This document shows positions 16,790 through 25,749 of a stretch of 64,000 nucleotides of DNA, in pieces. The stretch is from Nocardioides_C sp963700955 (GTDB lineage Bacteria; Actinomycetota; Actinomycetes; Propionibacteriales; Nocardioidaceae): contig CAVOZH010000003.1 of NCBI GenBank assembly GCA_963700955.1, positions 62,001-126,000 of the forward strand, in the 5' to 3' direction. The notes under the pieces are model-generated. The model made no database searches, was not told the origin of the DNA, and worked only from the letters and a program-made list of their open reading frames with translations. Both the position numbers and the translations under genes were made by a program. The first letter of the stretch is position 1. The number at the start of each line of letters is the position of its first letter.

Positions 16790-18544
16790 CTAGTTCCCGT
16801 GCCAGGAGTGCCACAAGGCCGCGTAGGAGCCGCCCTGCTCGACGAGCTCGTCGTGTGAGCCGAACTCGCTGATCCGACCGTCCTCGACGACCGCCACCCT
16901 GTCCGCGTCGTGCGCCGAGAACAGCCGGTGGGCGATCGCGATGACGGTCCTTCCCTCGAGGACCGCGGCGAGCGAGCGCTCGAGGTGCCGGGCCGCCCGC
17001 GGGTCGATCAACGAGGTCGCCTCGTCGAGCACGAGCGTGTGGGGGTCGGCCAGCACCAGCCGCGCGAGTGCGAGCTGTTGCGCCTGCGGAGCGGTGAGGG
17101 CTCGACCGCCGGACCCGACCACTGTGTCGAGGCCCTGCGGAAGTAGCTCCACCCAGGCCCGCGCGTCCACCGCGTCCAGTGCGGCGAGGAGACGGTCGTC
17201 GGTTGCCTGGCCGTCGAGGGCCAGCGCCAGGTTCTCGCGAAGTGTCCCGACGAACACGTGGTGCTCCTGCGTCACGAGAGCCACGTGGCTTCGGAGGTCG
17301 GCCAGTGGCAGCTCGGTGAGGCCGACCCCGCCGACCGTGACCGACCCCGTGCGCGGTGGGTGGATGCCGGCGAGCAGACGGCCCAGGGTCGACTTGCCCG
17401 CGCCGGACGGCCCGACCATCGCGATCCGCTCTCCGACCCCCACAGACATGTCCACTCCGTGGAGGACGTCGCGACCCTCGACGTACGAGAAACGCACGTC
17501 AGTGGCCTCGACCTGCTCGCCGCGAGGTTCGCGTCCCGTGGCGACTCGGTCGTCGGGGACGTGGGCGACCCCGAGCAGGCGGGCGAGCGACGCGGCGCCG
17601 ACCTGGAGCTCGTCCAGGATCGAGACGACCCGGTCGACCGGGTCGATCAGCATCTGGACGTAGAGGGTCGCCGCGGTCACGTCTCCGAGGGACACCGTGC
17701 CCTGGGTGTAGAGGTAGCCGCCGAAGAGAAGGGTCGCGACGGTCGGGATCAGGTAGGCCACCTCGACGGAGGGGAAGAACACCGTGCGGAGGAAGAGCGT
17801 GTACTTCTCCGCCGCGTAGGAACCGGCGATGTCGCGGTCGATCCGACCGATGCGCTGACGCCCGAGGCCGAGTGCCTCCACCGTGCGCGCGCCCTCGACG
17901 GTCTCGGTGAGCGAGGCGTTGATGGCGGAGTACGACGCGTTCTCGCGCAGGTAGCCGTCCTTGGCGCGGCGGAGGTACCACCGCAGACCGACCACCAGGG
18001 GAGGGACGCCGAGGGCGCAGGGAATGGCGACCCACCAGCCCACGAGGAGGGCAGCGGAGAAGGTCATCACCGCGGTGAGTACGGCGATGCTCCACTCGGG
18101 CAGGGCCCAGCGCACCGACCACCCGAGCTGCTCGACGTCGCGCGAGGTGCGGGTGAGCAGGTCGCCGCTGCCCGCGCTCTCCACGACTCCTACAGGCAGG
18201 GCGAGGGTGTTCTCCACGAAGTCCTGGCGGAGCTCGGCGAGGACCTTCTCGCCGAGCACGAAGGAGAGGAACCTCGCGTAGCGGGTGAGGACGGTCTGCG
18301 CGAGCAGGAACGCCGCGAGCACCAGGATCGTGCGGTTGACGTAGCCCAGCGTGGTGCCGTTCTCCACCGCCTCCACGAGGTTGCCGAGGAGTCGGGGGCC
18401 GGCCAGCGCCGCCAGCGCCGCGGCCATGTTCAGGGCGACCGCACCCGCGACGGCGAGACGGTGGTGTCGCAGCAGCCGCAGGACGTAGCGGCTTACCTGA
18501 CGGCCGTCGGCGACGGGCAGGGTGTCGTTGGCTGCCGTGGTCAT
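16790..18544 (-). CDS. ABC exporter half-transporter, catalytic Walker motifs but no LSGGQ
   Basis: 584 residues: six membrane segments (about 30-310) and a nucleotide-binding domain (about 345-584). Walker A is GPSGAGKS at 378-385, Walker B LVLDE at 504-508 and the H-loop His is His539 (AIAHR). The ABC signature expected near 483 is LTAPQ instead of LSGGQ. It overlaps the upstream partner gene by ATGA (18541-18544), so the two are translated together and should form a heterodimer. With its partner's intact signature, this subunit's Walker motifs make the single competent ATP site. The substrate is unknown; heterodimeric exporters of this type carry lipids, peptides or drugs. Confidence 0.9.
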   Translation of the reverse strand: MTTAANDTLPVADGRQVSRYVLRLLRHHRLAVAGAVALNMAAALAALAGPRLLGNLVEAVENGTTLGYVNRTILVLAAFLLAQTVLTRYARFLSFVLGEKVLAELRQDFVENTLALPVGVVESAGSGDLLTRTSRDVEQLGWSVRWALPEWSIAVLTAVMTFSAALLVGWWVAIPCALGVPPLVVGLRWYLRRAKDGYLRENASYSAINASLTETVEGARTVEALGLGRQRIGRIDRDIAGSYAAEKYTLFLRTVFFPSVEVAYLIPTVATLLFGGYLYTQGTVSLGDVTAATLYVQMLIDPVDRVVSILDELQVGAASLARLLGVAHVPDDRVATGREPRGEQVEATDVRFSYVEGRDVLHGVDMSVGVGERIAMVGPSGAGKSTLGRLLAGIHPPRTGSVTVGGVGLTELPLADLRSHVALVTQEHHVFVGTLRENLALALDGQATDDRLLAALDAVDARAWVELLPQGLDTVVGSGGRALTAPQAQQLALARLVLADPHTLVLDEATSLIDPRAARHLERSLAAVLEGRTVIAIAHRLFSAHDADRVAVVEDGRISEFGSHDELVEQGGSYAALWHSWHGN

Positions 18545-20256
18545 ACCGTCGCCTCCTCCTCGCGGGTCACGAGTGCTCGGTAGGCCGGCACGTCGGCCAG
18601 CAGCTGCCGGTGCGACCCCCAGGCGGCGACAACGCCGTCGCGGAGGAAGGCGACGTTGTCGACCCGGTCGAGCAGCAACGGGCTCGACGTGGTCACGACG
18701 GTGGTCCGGCCGGCGCGGTGCGTCCGAAGCCGTTCGGCGACCCTGGCCTCGGTGTGCGCGTCCACCGCGGAGGTCGGCTCCACCAGGACGAGCACCTCCG
18801 GATCGGCAGCGAGGGCCCTGGCGAGCACAAGGCGCTGGCGCTGACCGCCGGAGAACGAGCGGCCCCGCTCGGTCACCACGGTCTCCATGCCGTCGGGCAA
18901 CGCCTCGAGGACGTCCTCGGCTGAGGCGGTGTGCAGCGCGGCGGCCACCTGCCGCGGGCCCCGGCCCCGCACGTCGAGCTGGTCCTCGAGGCGGCCGGAG
19001 AACAGTGTGCTCGCGGTGTCCGAGACCACGATCCGGCGGCGCACGGCGGCCGGGTCAACCGTGTCGAGGGGTACGCCGCCCCACAGCACCTCGCCGTCGG
19101 CATATCGTCCGAGCCGGTCGGCCAGCTCGGCGCTGTCCTCGGGAGGGTCGGAGACGACCGCGGTGAGCTGCCCGGCGGGCACACAGAGCCCGCTGCGGAC
19201 GTCGAGCAGCTCTGCGCCGGCAGGCGGCTCGTCGTACGCCTCGGGTGTGGAGGCGCCGGCCACCTCCGGCTCGAGCGCCAAGACCCGGATGACACGGCGG
19301 GCGGCCACGAAGGCACGGATCCACTTGTTCGCGAACTCGGTGGCCGTGCGGAGCGGGATCATCAAGAACGCGGCGTAGCCGTAGAACGCGACGAGCTCAC
19401 CGGCGGTGATGCGGCCCTGGACCGCGAAGCGGGCGCCGAGCCAGACCACGGTGACGACGAACACGCCGGGCAGCAGGATCTGCAGCGCGTCGAGCACCGA
19501 CTGGAGCCGACCGACCTGGACGCCGGCCTCGCGCACCTTCTGGGACTCCCGCACGTAGCGGTCGTGGAAGACCCGCTCTCCGCCGATGCCCCGGAGCACC
19601 CGGAGGCCGCTGACGATGTCGGTGGCGAGGTTCGAGAGCTCGCCCATCATCTCCCGCTGGGCGAGGTTGCGACGCTGCAGCGGCTTGAGCAACGGGCCGA
19701 CCGCGACCAGCAGAAGCGGCACCCCCACGAGCACGAGCAGACCGAGCGTCACCGAGGTGCGCAGCAGGATGACGGCGACCACGAGGAAGGACACGATGGC
19801 TCCGGCCGCTCGTGCGGTGACGTCCATCGCGTTGCCGAGGTGCGAGAGGTCGTTCGTGCCGATCGCGACCACCTCTCCGGTGGCCACCTTCTTCGGCAGG
19901 GTCGCACCCAGGTTCACGGCCTGACGTGCGACGAGCTGCACCGTCCGGTAGGCGGCGGTCAGCCAGTTGGTGACCGCGAACCGGTGGCGGATGATTCCCG
20001 CCGCGGCCTGGACGAGGCCGATACCCAGCATCACGCCGGTCCACATGAGCAGCGCGTTGGTGTCCCTGGCGGCGACGCCCTCGTCGATCGCCCGGCCGAT
20101 CACCATGGGCAGGGCTGCCTGGGCGACCATCCACGTGATGCCGAAGAGCGCCCCCAGCGCCATGGTGTGCCACTGACCGGTGACCAGCCACCACAGGAAG
20201 CGCATGGGGCTCCGGTGGTCGGCGACGCCGGGATGGTCGAGAGGAAGTTGCCGCAC
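18541..20256 (-). CDS. ABC exporter half-transporter, LSGGQ kept but Walker motifs lost
   Basis: 571 residues from a GTG at 20256. The membrane domain spans about 30-320 and the nucleotide-binding domain about 340-571. The signature FSGGQ is intact at 468-472. At the Walker A position the sequence is SDPPEDSA (about 369-376) with no Gly-Lys-Ser/Thr. Walker B is VLVLVE (488-493), with the magnesium-binding Asp replaced by Val, and the H-loop reads TTSSP with no His. It therefore cannot hydrolyse ATP in its own site and must serve as signature donor to the partner encoded immediately downstream. No stop or frameshift is present, so this is a specialised subunit rather than a decaying gene. Confidence 0.9.
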   Translation of the reverse strand: MRQLPLDHPGVADHRSPMRFLWWLVTGQWHTMALGALFGITWMVAQAALPMVIGRAIDEGVAARDTNALLMWTGVMLGIGLVQAAAGIIRHRFAVTNWLTAAYRTVQLVARQAVNLGATLPKKVATGEVVAIGTNDLSHLGNAMDVTARAAGAIVSFLVVAVILLRTSVTLGLLVLVGVPLLLVAVGPLLKPLQRRNLAQREMMGELSNLATDIVSGLRVLRGIGGERVFHDRYVRESQKVREAGVQVGRLQSVLDALQILLPGVFVVTVVWLGARFAVQGRITAGELVAFYGYAAFLMIPLRTATEFANKWIRAFVAARRVIRVLALEPEVAGASTPEAYDEPPAGAELLDVRSGLCVPAGQLTAVVSDPPEDSAELADRLGRYADGEVLWGGVPLDTVDPAAVRRRIVVSDTASTLFSGRLEDQLDVRGRGPRQVAAALHTASAEDVLEALPDGMETVVTERGRSFSGGQRQRLVLARALAADPEVLVLVEPTSAVDAHTEARVAERLRTHRAGRTTVVTTSSPLLLDRVDNVAFLRDGVVAAWGSHRQLLADVPAYRALVTREEEATV

Positions 20257-20368
20257 CTGGCAACGGTACGTATCGGACAGCGCAGGCAGCCAATGGTTTT
20301 CGCCCTGCCCGACCGCAGTTCACCCGGAGGTCAGGAGGGCGTCACGAGCGGCCACTTGGCTCTCCGCC

Positions 20369-21544
20369 ATGACCACTCGCGCGAAGTCGGGCCTGCTCCA
20401 TCGAGGAGCTCTCGCCATGGCCGTCTCCACCATTCTCACGTCCGCCACGGCAGCCGGTGGTGCCCTCGCGCCCGCCTCCGCCGCCGACCGGGCGGGTGAG
20501 CGCCGGGTCGATGCACCGCTCGTGATCGGACACCGCGGTGCCGCCGGCTACCGGCCCGAGCACACGCTGGCCTCCTACAAGCTCGCGATCGAGATGGGTG
20601 CCGACTACGTCGAGCCCGACCTGGTCTCCACGAAGGACGGCGTCCTCGTCGCCCGCCACGAGAACGAGATCTCGGGTACGACGGACGTGGCCGACCACCC
20701 CGAGTTCGCCGACCGCCTGACCACCAAGACCATCGACGGGCGCGCGGTCACCGGGTGGTTCACCGAGGACTTCACGCTGGCGGAGCTCAAGACGCTCCGG
20801 GCGGTCGAGCGGCTGCCGGGCGTGCGACCCCAGAACACCAGGTACAACGGCCGCTACGACGTACCGACCTTCGACGAGGTCCTCGACCTGGTCGATCAGG
20901 AGAGCCGGCGCCGTGGCGAGGTGATCGGGGTGTACCCGGAGACCAAGCACCCCACCTACTTCCGTGACATCGGCCTGCCGCTCGAGAAGCCGTTGGTCGC
21001 CGCGTTGCGGGCCCATCACCTCGACCGGCCCAACGCCCATGTGTTCGTCCAGTCGTTCGAGACCGGCAACCTGAAGGCCCTGGCGAGAGAGGTCAAAGTT
21101 CCGCTCGTGCAGCTCGTGGACTCCTCCGGGTCGCCGTACGACCTCCAGGCCGCGGGGGACGACCGCACGTACGCCGACCTGGTGACGCCCGAGGGCCTTC
21201 GCGAGGTGGCCACGTACGCGGACGCCGTAGGCGCGAACAAGGACCTCGTGCTGCCACGCAACGAGGCCGGGGAGACGACCAAGCCGAGCGACCTGGTCGA
21301 CGACGCGCACGCGGTCGGCCTGGACGTGCACGTCTGGACGATGAGGGACGAGAACCAGTTCATGGCCCGCAACTACTGGAACGGCACCGACCCGAACGCG
21401 AAGGGCGACGCCTTTGCGGAGTACGCAGACTTCTTCGATGCCGGGGTCGACGGCGTGTTCTCCGACAACCCCGACACCGCAGTGGCCGCGCGCGAGGACT
21501 GGCTGTCTCACTCCTCCGGCATGAGGATCCACGCCACGAGGTAG
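20369..21544 (+). CDS. secreted glycerophosphodiester phosphodiesterase
   Basis: 391 residues from the ATG at 20369 (MTTRAKSGLLHRG). Residues 1-39 are a signal peptide ending in AlaSerAlaAla. The GDPD TIM barrel begins with LVIGHRGAAGYRPEHT, giving His55; Glu82 and Asp84 in YVEPDLV bind the metal and His97 in ARHEN completes the site. Further motifs are VYPETKHPTYF, FVQSFE, VHVWTMRDEN and DGVFSDNPD. This is the periplasmic GlpQ type that releases glycerol-3-phosphate from glycerophosphodiesters or teichoic acid, outside the membrane. Its 3' end overlaps the convergent PspC gene by 37 bp. Confidence 0.92.
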   Translation: MTTRAKSGLLHRGALAMAVSTILTSATAAGGALAPASAADRAGERRVDAPLVIGHRGAAGYRPEHTLASYKLAIEMGADYVEPDLVSTKDGVLVARHENEISGTTDVADHPEFADRLTTKTIDGRAVTGWFTEDFTLAELKTLRAVERLPGVRPQNTRYNGRYDVPTFDEVLDLVDQESRRRGEVIGVYPETKHPTYFRDIGLPLEKPLVAALRAHHLDRPNAHVFVQSFETGNLKALAREVKVPLVQLVDSSGSPYDLQAAGDDRTYADLVTPEGLREVATYADAVGANKDLVLPRNEAGETTKPSDLVDDAHAVGLDVHVWTMRDENQFMARNYWNGTDPNAKGDAFAEYADFFDAGVDGVFSDNPDTAVAAREDWLSHSSGMRIHATR

Positions 21545-21729
21545 GCGACCGCCAGGGACCCCATGCCGAGGATGGTGCCCAGCACCACGACGAGACGCAC
21601 CAGGTTGGCGTCCACACCGAGGTAGGCGGCGACACCGCCGCAGACGCCGGCGATCCACCGGTCGTCACGGCTGCGGACCAGTCGCTTCGGTGCGGGGGTC
21701 GAAGGGGGAGGGGTCATCGGCTGCGTCAT
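21508..21729 (-). CDS. small PspC-domain membrane protein
   Basis: 73 residues. After a Pro/Thr-rich start, a PspC domain occupies residues 15-70 (RLVRSRDDRWIAGVCGGVAAYLG, then VRLVVVLGTILGMG and VAYLVAWILMPEE) with two hydrophobic stretches. PspC proteins respond to membrane stress; here there is no PspA nearby. It overlaps the upstream membrane gene by ATGA and is the last of three linked minus-strand genes. Its last 37 bp overlap the end of the opposing phosphodiesterase gene. Confidence 0.88.
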   Translation of the reverse strand: MTQPMTPPPSTPAPKRLVRSRDDRWIAGVCGGVAAYLGVDANLVRLVVVLGTILGMGSLAVAYLVAWILMPEE

Positions 21730-21995
21730 CGTGCTTCTCCTTCATGGGACTCGGGTGTCGTGTCGTACATGCTCTGCTGCTCGTCGGGGCTCTCGCGCCG
21801 GGTCAGGCCCTTGGCCGCCATGGCCACGAGCCCCACGCCACCGGCGACCAGGAGGGTCAGTGGGAAGAGCCAGCGGACCTCGCCGAGGTCCACGACGCCG
21901 GCCTCTCTCAGGGCCCAGGAGCCGGCGATGCCCAGGAAGACCAGGCCGACCACCAGGTAGCTGACGTTGAGCGGGTGGGTTCGGGTAGTGCTCAT
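21726..21995 (-). CDS. small two-segment membrane protein
   Basis: 89 residues from the ATG at 21995, which shares one base with the upstream stop (TGATG); a GTG immediately before it is an alternative. Two hydrophobic segments (YLVVGLVFLGIAGSWAL and WLFPLTLLVAGGVGLVAMAA) are separated by a short loop, with a charged C-terminal tail. It resembles the membrane part of LiaI/DUF5668-type proteins. It is the middle gene of a PspC-containing operon, so a role in envelope-stress sensing is likely by context. Confidence 0.8.
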   Translation of the reverse strand: MSTTRTHPLNVSYLVVGLVFLGIAGSWALREAGVVDLGEVRWLFPLTLLVAGGVGLVAMAAKGLTRRESPDEQQSMYDTTPESHEGEAR

Positions 21996-23179
21996 CACTG
22001 CCTCACTTCGATGCTGCCGACCACGAGGTCGAGGTTGAGGTTGATCTCCGGGGCGTCGGGCCCGCCGTCGATGGTGCGGTGAAGGGAGACGTCGGTGCCG
22101 TCACGGGTCTCGCCCAGGACCTTGGCCTCACCGGCCACGGCGACGTCCGCGTTCACGTTGGCGTCGACCCCCTCGGGAAGGGTCACGACGAGCCGTCCCG
22201 CGTTGGCCTGGACCTGGATCGTCCGGCCGTCGAGACGTTCGACGTCGCGGATGTTGCTCATGTCGAGCAGCACGGTGCCGGCAGGAACGGAGTAGAGGTT
22301 GCGGACCTGGACCGCCTTGGTCGGGGTCTCCGCCACCTGTCGCTCACCGGTGAACCGCGGCTCGGCGACAGAGGTGGCGAGGAGGGCGATCGACGCGACG
22401 AGTCCGAGCAGGATCAGTCCTCCGGCGCGGCCGAACCAGGCGCCGACCAGCAGCATCAGGCCGACGACGGTGAGTGCAAGGGCCGGGTAGGCCGCGTCGG
22501 CCACGCCGCCGTAGGCCACGTCGTAGAGGCCCAGCGCACCGAGGGCGACGGCGAGCAGTGCGACGGTGAACCAGAACAGCAGCGGGCCACGGTGCGGCCG
22601 CGGCGCCGGCGGCTGCTGGACCGGGTAGGCGGGCGTGGCCGGTGGGACGGCTCCGCTGTAGGTGTCGGTCGGCACGCCGGGAGCGAACGCGGTCGTCTGC
22701 TCGACATCGCCTCCGGTTGTGGCGGCGTCCGGACGTGGTGCCTCGGGTTGCGAGGGATAGGTGGTGCTCATCGGCTTCTCCCTGTTCATGAGGATGAGGG
22801 CGACAACGAGACCGACGATGGCGAGTGGCCACGGGAACCATGAGTTGCCCCAGCTGTCGCCGACGATGAGGAGTACGGCGAAGACGGCGGCCCCGATCAG
22901 GATGGCGTTCCGGGTGCGCGCAGTGGTCACGATCGCCGCCTGGTCCTTGCCCTCCTCCGGCACGAACAGCCAGAGGGCGCCGTAGAGCAGGAAACCCGCT
23001 CCGCCGAAGAAGGCAAGGACGACGAAGGCGACACGCAGGATCGTCGGGTCGATGTTGAGGTGCCGGCCGAGGCCCCCCGCCACGCCGGCCACCTTGCGGT
23101 CGGTGAGGCTGCGGCGCAGCTGGCTGTAGTCACGCAGGTGGTCGGTGTCGACGCGGTCCTGCTGCGGTGTTTCGGTCAT
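21995..23179 (-). CDS. PspC- and LiaF-like membrane stress protein
   Basis: 394 residues from the ATG at 23179 (MTETPQQDRVDTDHL). An N-terminal PspC domain (about 20-78: RSLTDRKVAGVAGGLGRHLN, FLLYGALWLFVPEEG) is followed by more membrane segments (about 90-135 and 205-285) and a Pro-rich linker with YPVQQPPAPRP. The C-terminal 110 residues are a beta-rich domain (VLLDMSNIRDVERLDGRTI, RLVVTLPEGVDANVNADV, DLVVGSIEVRQ) like the LiaF/DUF4097 fold, probably outside the membrane or at its surface. Divergent from a PspC-domain histidine kinase. In LiaFSR-type circuits LiaF holds the kinase inactive, so this protein may be the negative regulator here. Confidence 0.85.
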   Translation of the reverse strand: MTETPQQDRVDTDHLRDYSQLRRSLTDRKVAGVAGGLGRHLNIDPTILRVAFVVLAFFGGAGFLLYGALWLFVPEEGKDQAAIVTTARTRNAILIGAAVFAVLLIVGDSWGNSWFPWPLAIVGLVVALILMNREKPMSTTYPSQPEAPRPDAATTGGDVEQTTAFAPGVPTDTYSGAVPPATPAYPVQQPPAPRPHRGPLLFWFTVALLAVALGALGLYDVAYGGVADAAYPALALTVVGLMLLVGAWFGRAGGLILLGLVASIALLATSVAEPRFTGERQVAETPTKAVQVRNLYSVPAGTVLLDMSNIRDVERLDGRTIQVQANAGRLVVTLPEGVDANVNADVAVAGEAKVLGETRDGTDVSLHRTIDGGPDAPEINLNLDLVVGSIEVRQ

Positions 23180-23343
23180 GCATCGATCGTCGTCCACCAC
23201 CGCTGCTGCCGCTATGGGGGAAAGCCCTGATTCGGCCAGGCCCTTGGGCATCCCGGGTCAGGGTCGGGACAGGGGTCCGACCAGGGTTCGATCAGGGTCG
23301 GAACTCATGGTTCGGGGCTGGTCGCTGTGTGACGATGGGCGCG

Positions 23344-24636
23344 ATGACCAGCAACGTCGCGGACCGAGAGCGCGCCCCCGTCACCCGGAGGGCCACTCGT
23401 CGCACCGACGGCCGGATCCTGGGCGGAGTCGCAGGGGGCCTGGCCGACCACCTCGGCGTCGACGTGACGTTGGTGCGGGTCGCCTTCTTCGTCGCCTCGT
23501 TCCTCGGTGGCCTCGGGCTTGCGATGTACGCCGGCCTCTGGATGATCCTGCCCAGCGACGCGAGGTTCCAGCAGGACGCGCCCGGCCTCGAAGCGGCGAC
23601 GCGACAGGGCAAGCGACCTGGCCGGGTCTCACGGCTCGAGGACGGTGGCTGGCTCGTGGCGCTCGGTGCCGTGGCCCTCGGCGCCCTGGTGCTTCTCCAG
23701 TCGTTCGTGGGCGGCGGCTTCGTGTTCTGGCCCGTCCTGCTCGGTGCCGTCGGCGTGGCCGTGCTGTGGCGCCAGGCCGACGAGGCCCAGCGGGAGCGCT
23801 GGACCGATGCGACGGGCCGGATCGACCCGGTCCGGGCCGTGCTCGGTCGGGGTGGTCCGGCGTCGTACGCCCGTCTGGCCGCGGGCTTCCTCCTTCTCGT
23901 CGGGGCGCTGGTGCTCTTCGCCGTGCAGACCGGCCAGGCCGGGGTGGCCCGCGACGTCGTCCTCGCCGGTGTGCTCGGGGTCGTCGGGCTGGCGCTCACC
24001 GTCGGGCCGTGGCTTTTCAGGCTCGCGTCGGACCTGACCGAGGAGCGCGCCGCCCGGGTGCGGTCGCAGGAGCGAGCCGACGTCGCCGCACACCTGCACG
24101 ACTCGGTACTCCAGACGCTCGCCCTGATCCAGAAGCACGCCGGGGAGCCCCGGACGGTCAACAAGCTCGCCCGGGCCCAGGAGCGCGACCTCCGGGCCTG
24201 GCTGTACGCCGACACCCCCTCGCAGGAGACGACGGTGGCGGGCGCACTGCGTGCCGCGGCCGCAGAGGTCGAGGACGCCCACGGCACGCCCGTCGAGGTG
24301 GTCACCGTCGGCGACGCCGTACTGAGCGAGGAGGCGCGCCCCGTCGTACTCGCTGCGCGGGAGGCGATGGTGAACGCGGCCAAGCACTCCGGCGCCGAGA
24401 AGGTCGACGTCTACGCGGAGACGGGAGCAGCAGGCGTGGAGGTCTTCGTCCGGGACCGCGGTGGCGGGTTCGACCCGGAGGCGGTGCCCGATGGTCGGCT
24501 CGGCGTACGACGCAGCATCGTGGACCGGATGCAGCGCCACGCCGGCAGCGCCACCATCCGCTCGGTAGTCGGTGGCGGCACCGAGGTACGCCTGTCCATG
24601 CCGCTGTCGCAGCGCACCGTCGAGGAGGAACGATGA
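23344..24636 (+). CDS. PspC-domain sensor histidine kinase (NarL/LiaS type)
   Basis: 430 residues from the ATG at 23344; an ATG three codons upstream is possible. Residues about 18-75 are a PspC domain (GRILGGVAGGLADHLGVD, LAMYAGLWMILPSD). Two further pairs of membrane segments follow (about 103-142 and 176-228). The HisKA_3 motif AHLHDSVLQTLALIQ carries phospho-acceptor His252. The ATPase domain has REAMVNAAKHSGA and VRDRGGGFDP and a degenerate end (GRLGVRRSIVDRM). The stop overlaps the regulator start by ATGA. Carrying PspC inside the kinase suggests that membrane stress is sensed directly by, or through contacts among, PspC domains in this cluster. Confidence 0.9.
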   Translation: MTSNVADRERAPVTRRATRRTDGRILGGVAGGLADHLGVDVTLVRVAFFVASFLGGLGLAMYAGLWMILPSDARFQQDAPGLEAATRQGKRPGRVSRLEDGGWLVALGAVALGALVLLQSFVGGGFVFWPVLLGAVGVAVLWRQADEAQRERWTDATGRIDPVRAVLGRGGPASYARLAAGFLLLVGALVLFAVQTGQAGVARDVVLAGVLGVVGLALTVGPWLFRLASDLTEERAARVRSQERADVAAHLHDSVLQTLALIQKHAGEPRTVNKLARAQERDLRAWLYADTPSQETTVAGALRAAAAEVEDAHGTPVEVVTVGDAVLSEEARPVVLAAREAMVNAAKHSGAEKVDVYAETGAAGVEVFVRDRGGGFDPEAVPDGRLGVRRSIVDRMQRHAGSATIRSVVGGGTEVRLSMPLSQRTVEEER

Positions 24637-25286
24637 CCGGGACCAGCCCACGCCGCAAAGTGGTGATCGTGGACGACCACGCGATGTTCCGCACCGGCGT
24701 GCGGGCGGAGATCGCCGCCGCGGTGGAGGTCGTGGGTGAGGCGGCGGACGTCGACGAGGCGGTCGCCGTGGTCACGGCCACGCGCCCGGACGTGGTGCTG
24801 CTCGACGTACACCTGCCCGGTGGCGGCGGGGTCGAGGTGATGCGCCGAGTCTCGTCGCGGCTGCCGGAGACGAAGTTCCTCGCGCTGAGCGTCTCCGACG
24901 CGGCCGAGGACGTCATCGGCACGATCCGCGGCGGCGCCCGTGGGTACGTCACCAAGTCCATCACCGGACCCGAGCTGGTGAGCGCGGTCGACCGGGTAGC
25001 CGACGGGGACGCGGTCTTCTCGCCACGGCTCGCCGGCTTCGTGCTCGACGCGTTCGCGGGCTCCATCGAGGTCGCGCAGGTCGACGAGGACCTCGACCGG
25101 CTGACGGAGCGGGAGCGTGAGGTGATGCGCCTCATCGCGCGGGGGTACGCCTACAAGGAGGTCGCCTCGGAGCTGTTCATCTCGGTGAAGACCGTGGAGA
25201 CCCACGTCTCCAGCGTGCTGCGCAAGCTCCAGCTCTCGTCTCGTCACGAGCTCACCCGGTGGGCGTCGGACCGACGTCTTCTGTGA
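24633..25286 (+). CDS. NarL/LuxR-family response regulator
   Basis: 217 residues; the ATG at 24633 overlaps the kinase stop and follows GAGGAGGAA. The receiver domain has the acidic pair at 14-15, phospho-acceptor Asp58 in VVLLDVHLPG and Lys108 in YVTKSIT. The LuxR-type helix-turn-helix is at the C-terminus: LTEREREVMRLIARGYAYKE, SELFISVKTVETHVS and VLRKLQL. It is the output of the PspC-kinase pair. Probable targets are its own operon and the divergent PspC/LiaF operon, but no operator was identified. Confidence 0.93.
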   Translation: MTGTSPRRKVVIVDDHAMFRTGVRAEIAAAVEVVGEAADVDEAVAVVTATRPDVVLLDVHLPGGGGVEVMRRVSSRLPETKFLALSVSDAAEDVIGTIRGGARGYVTKSITGPELVSAVDRVADGDAVFSPRLAGFVLDAFAGSIEVAQVDEDLDRLTEREREVMRLIARGYAYKEVASELFISVKTVETHVSSVLRKLQLSSRHELTRWASDRRLL

Positions 25287-25297
25287 GGATGTCGCGC

Positions 25298-25660
25298 ATG
25301 GAGATCCTGCGTGACATTCTGCTTTTCCTGCACTTCATCGGGCTTGCTGCACTCTTCGGTGGGCTGTTCGTCCAGATCAAGGCGGACCCGCGCGTGGTCA
25401 ACAACGCGATGTTCCACGGGATCCTGACCCAGCTGGTGACCGGCGTGCTCCTCGTCGGTGTGCTCGAGGGCGCGAAGGACCAGGCGTGGGCCGAGGAGGT
25501 GGACAACACCAAGATCGCGGTGAAGCTGGTCGTGGCGATCGTGATCGGCGTCCTGGTGCTCCTCAACCGCAAGAAGGCGTCCATCCCGAACGGCCTGTAC
25601 TTCGGCCTCATGGGGCTGACCGTGCTCAACATCGGCGTCGCGGTCTTCTGGCACTCCTGA
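25298..25660 (+). CDS. small integral membrane protein
   Basis: 120 residues from the ATG at 25298, chosen because GAGG ends nine bases upstream; an ATG at 25289 has no room for a ribosome site. Three to four hydrophobic segments are visible: LLFLHFIGLAALFGGLFV, ILTQLVTGVLLVGVLEG, VKLVVAIVIGVLVLLN and FGLMGLTVLNIGVAVFW. I recognise it only as a conserved actinobacterial membrane protein of unknown function. It starts 12 bp after the response regulator stop, so it may share the stress operon. Confidence 0.8.
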   Translation: MEILRDILLFLHFIGLAALFGGLFVQIKADPRVVNNAMFHGILTQLVTGVLLVGVLEGAKDQAWAEEVDNTKIAVKLVVAIVIGVLVLLNRKKASIPNGLYFGLMGLTVLNIGVAVFWHS

Positions 25661-25749
25661 TCCCCCCGCGCGTCCGCGCGGTCGCGTGAGCGACGGCACG
25701 GGCACCGTGGTCGGCGAGTGTCCCCGCCGAGACGTAGGCTGACCGGGAG

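Noticed and set aside
18541..20256. Degenerate ABC subunit as a pseudogene
   Set aside because: The frame is intact, LSGGQ is kept and the losses are complementary to the coupled partner, so it is more likely a functional non-catalytic subunit.
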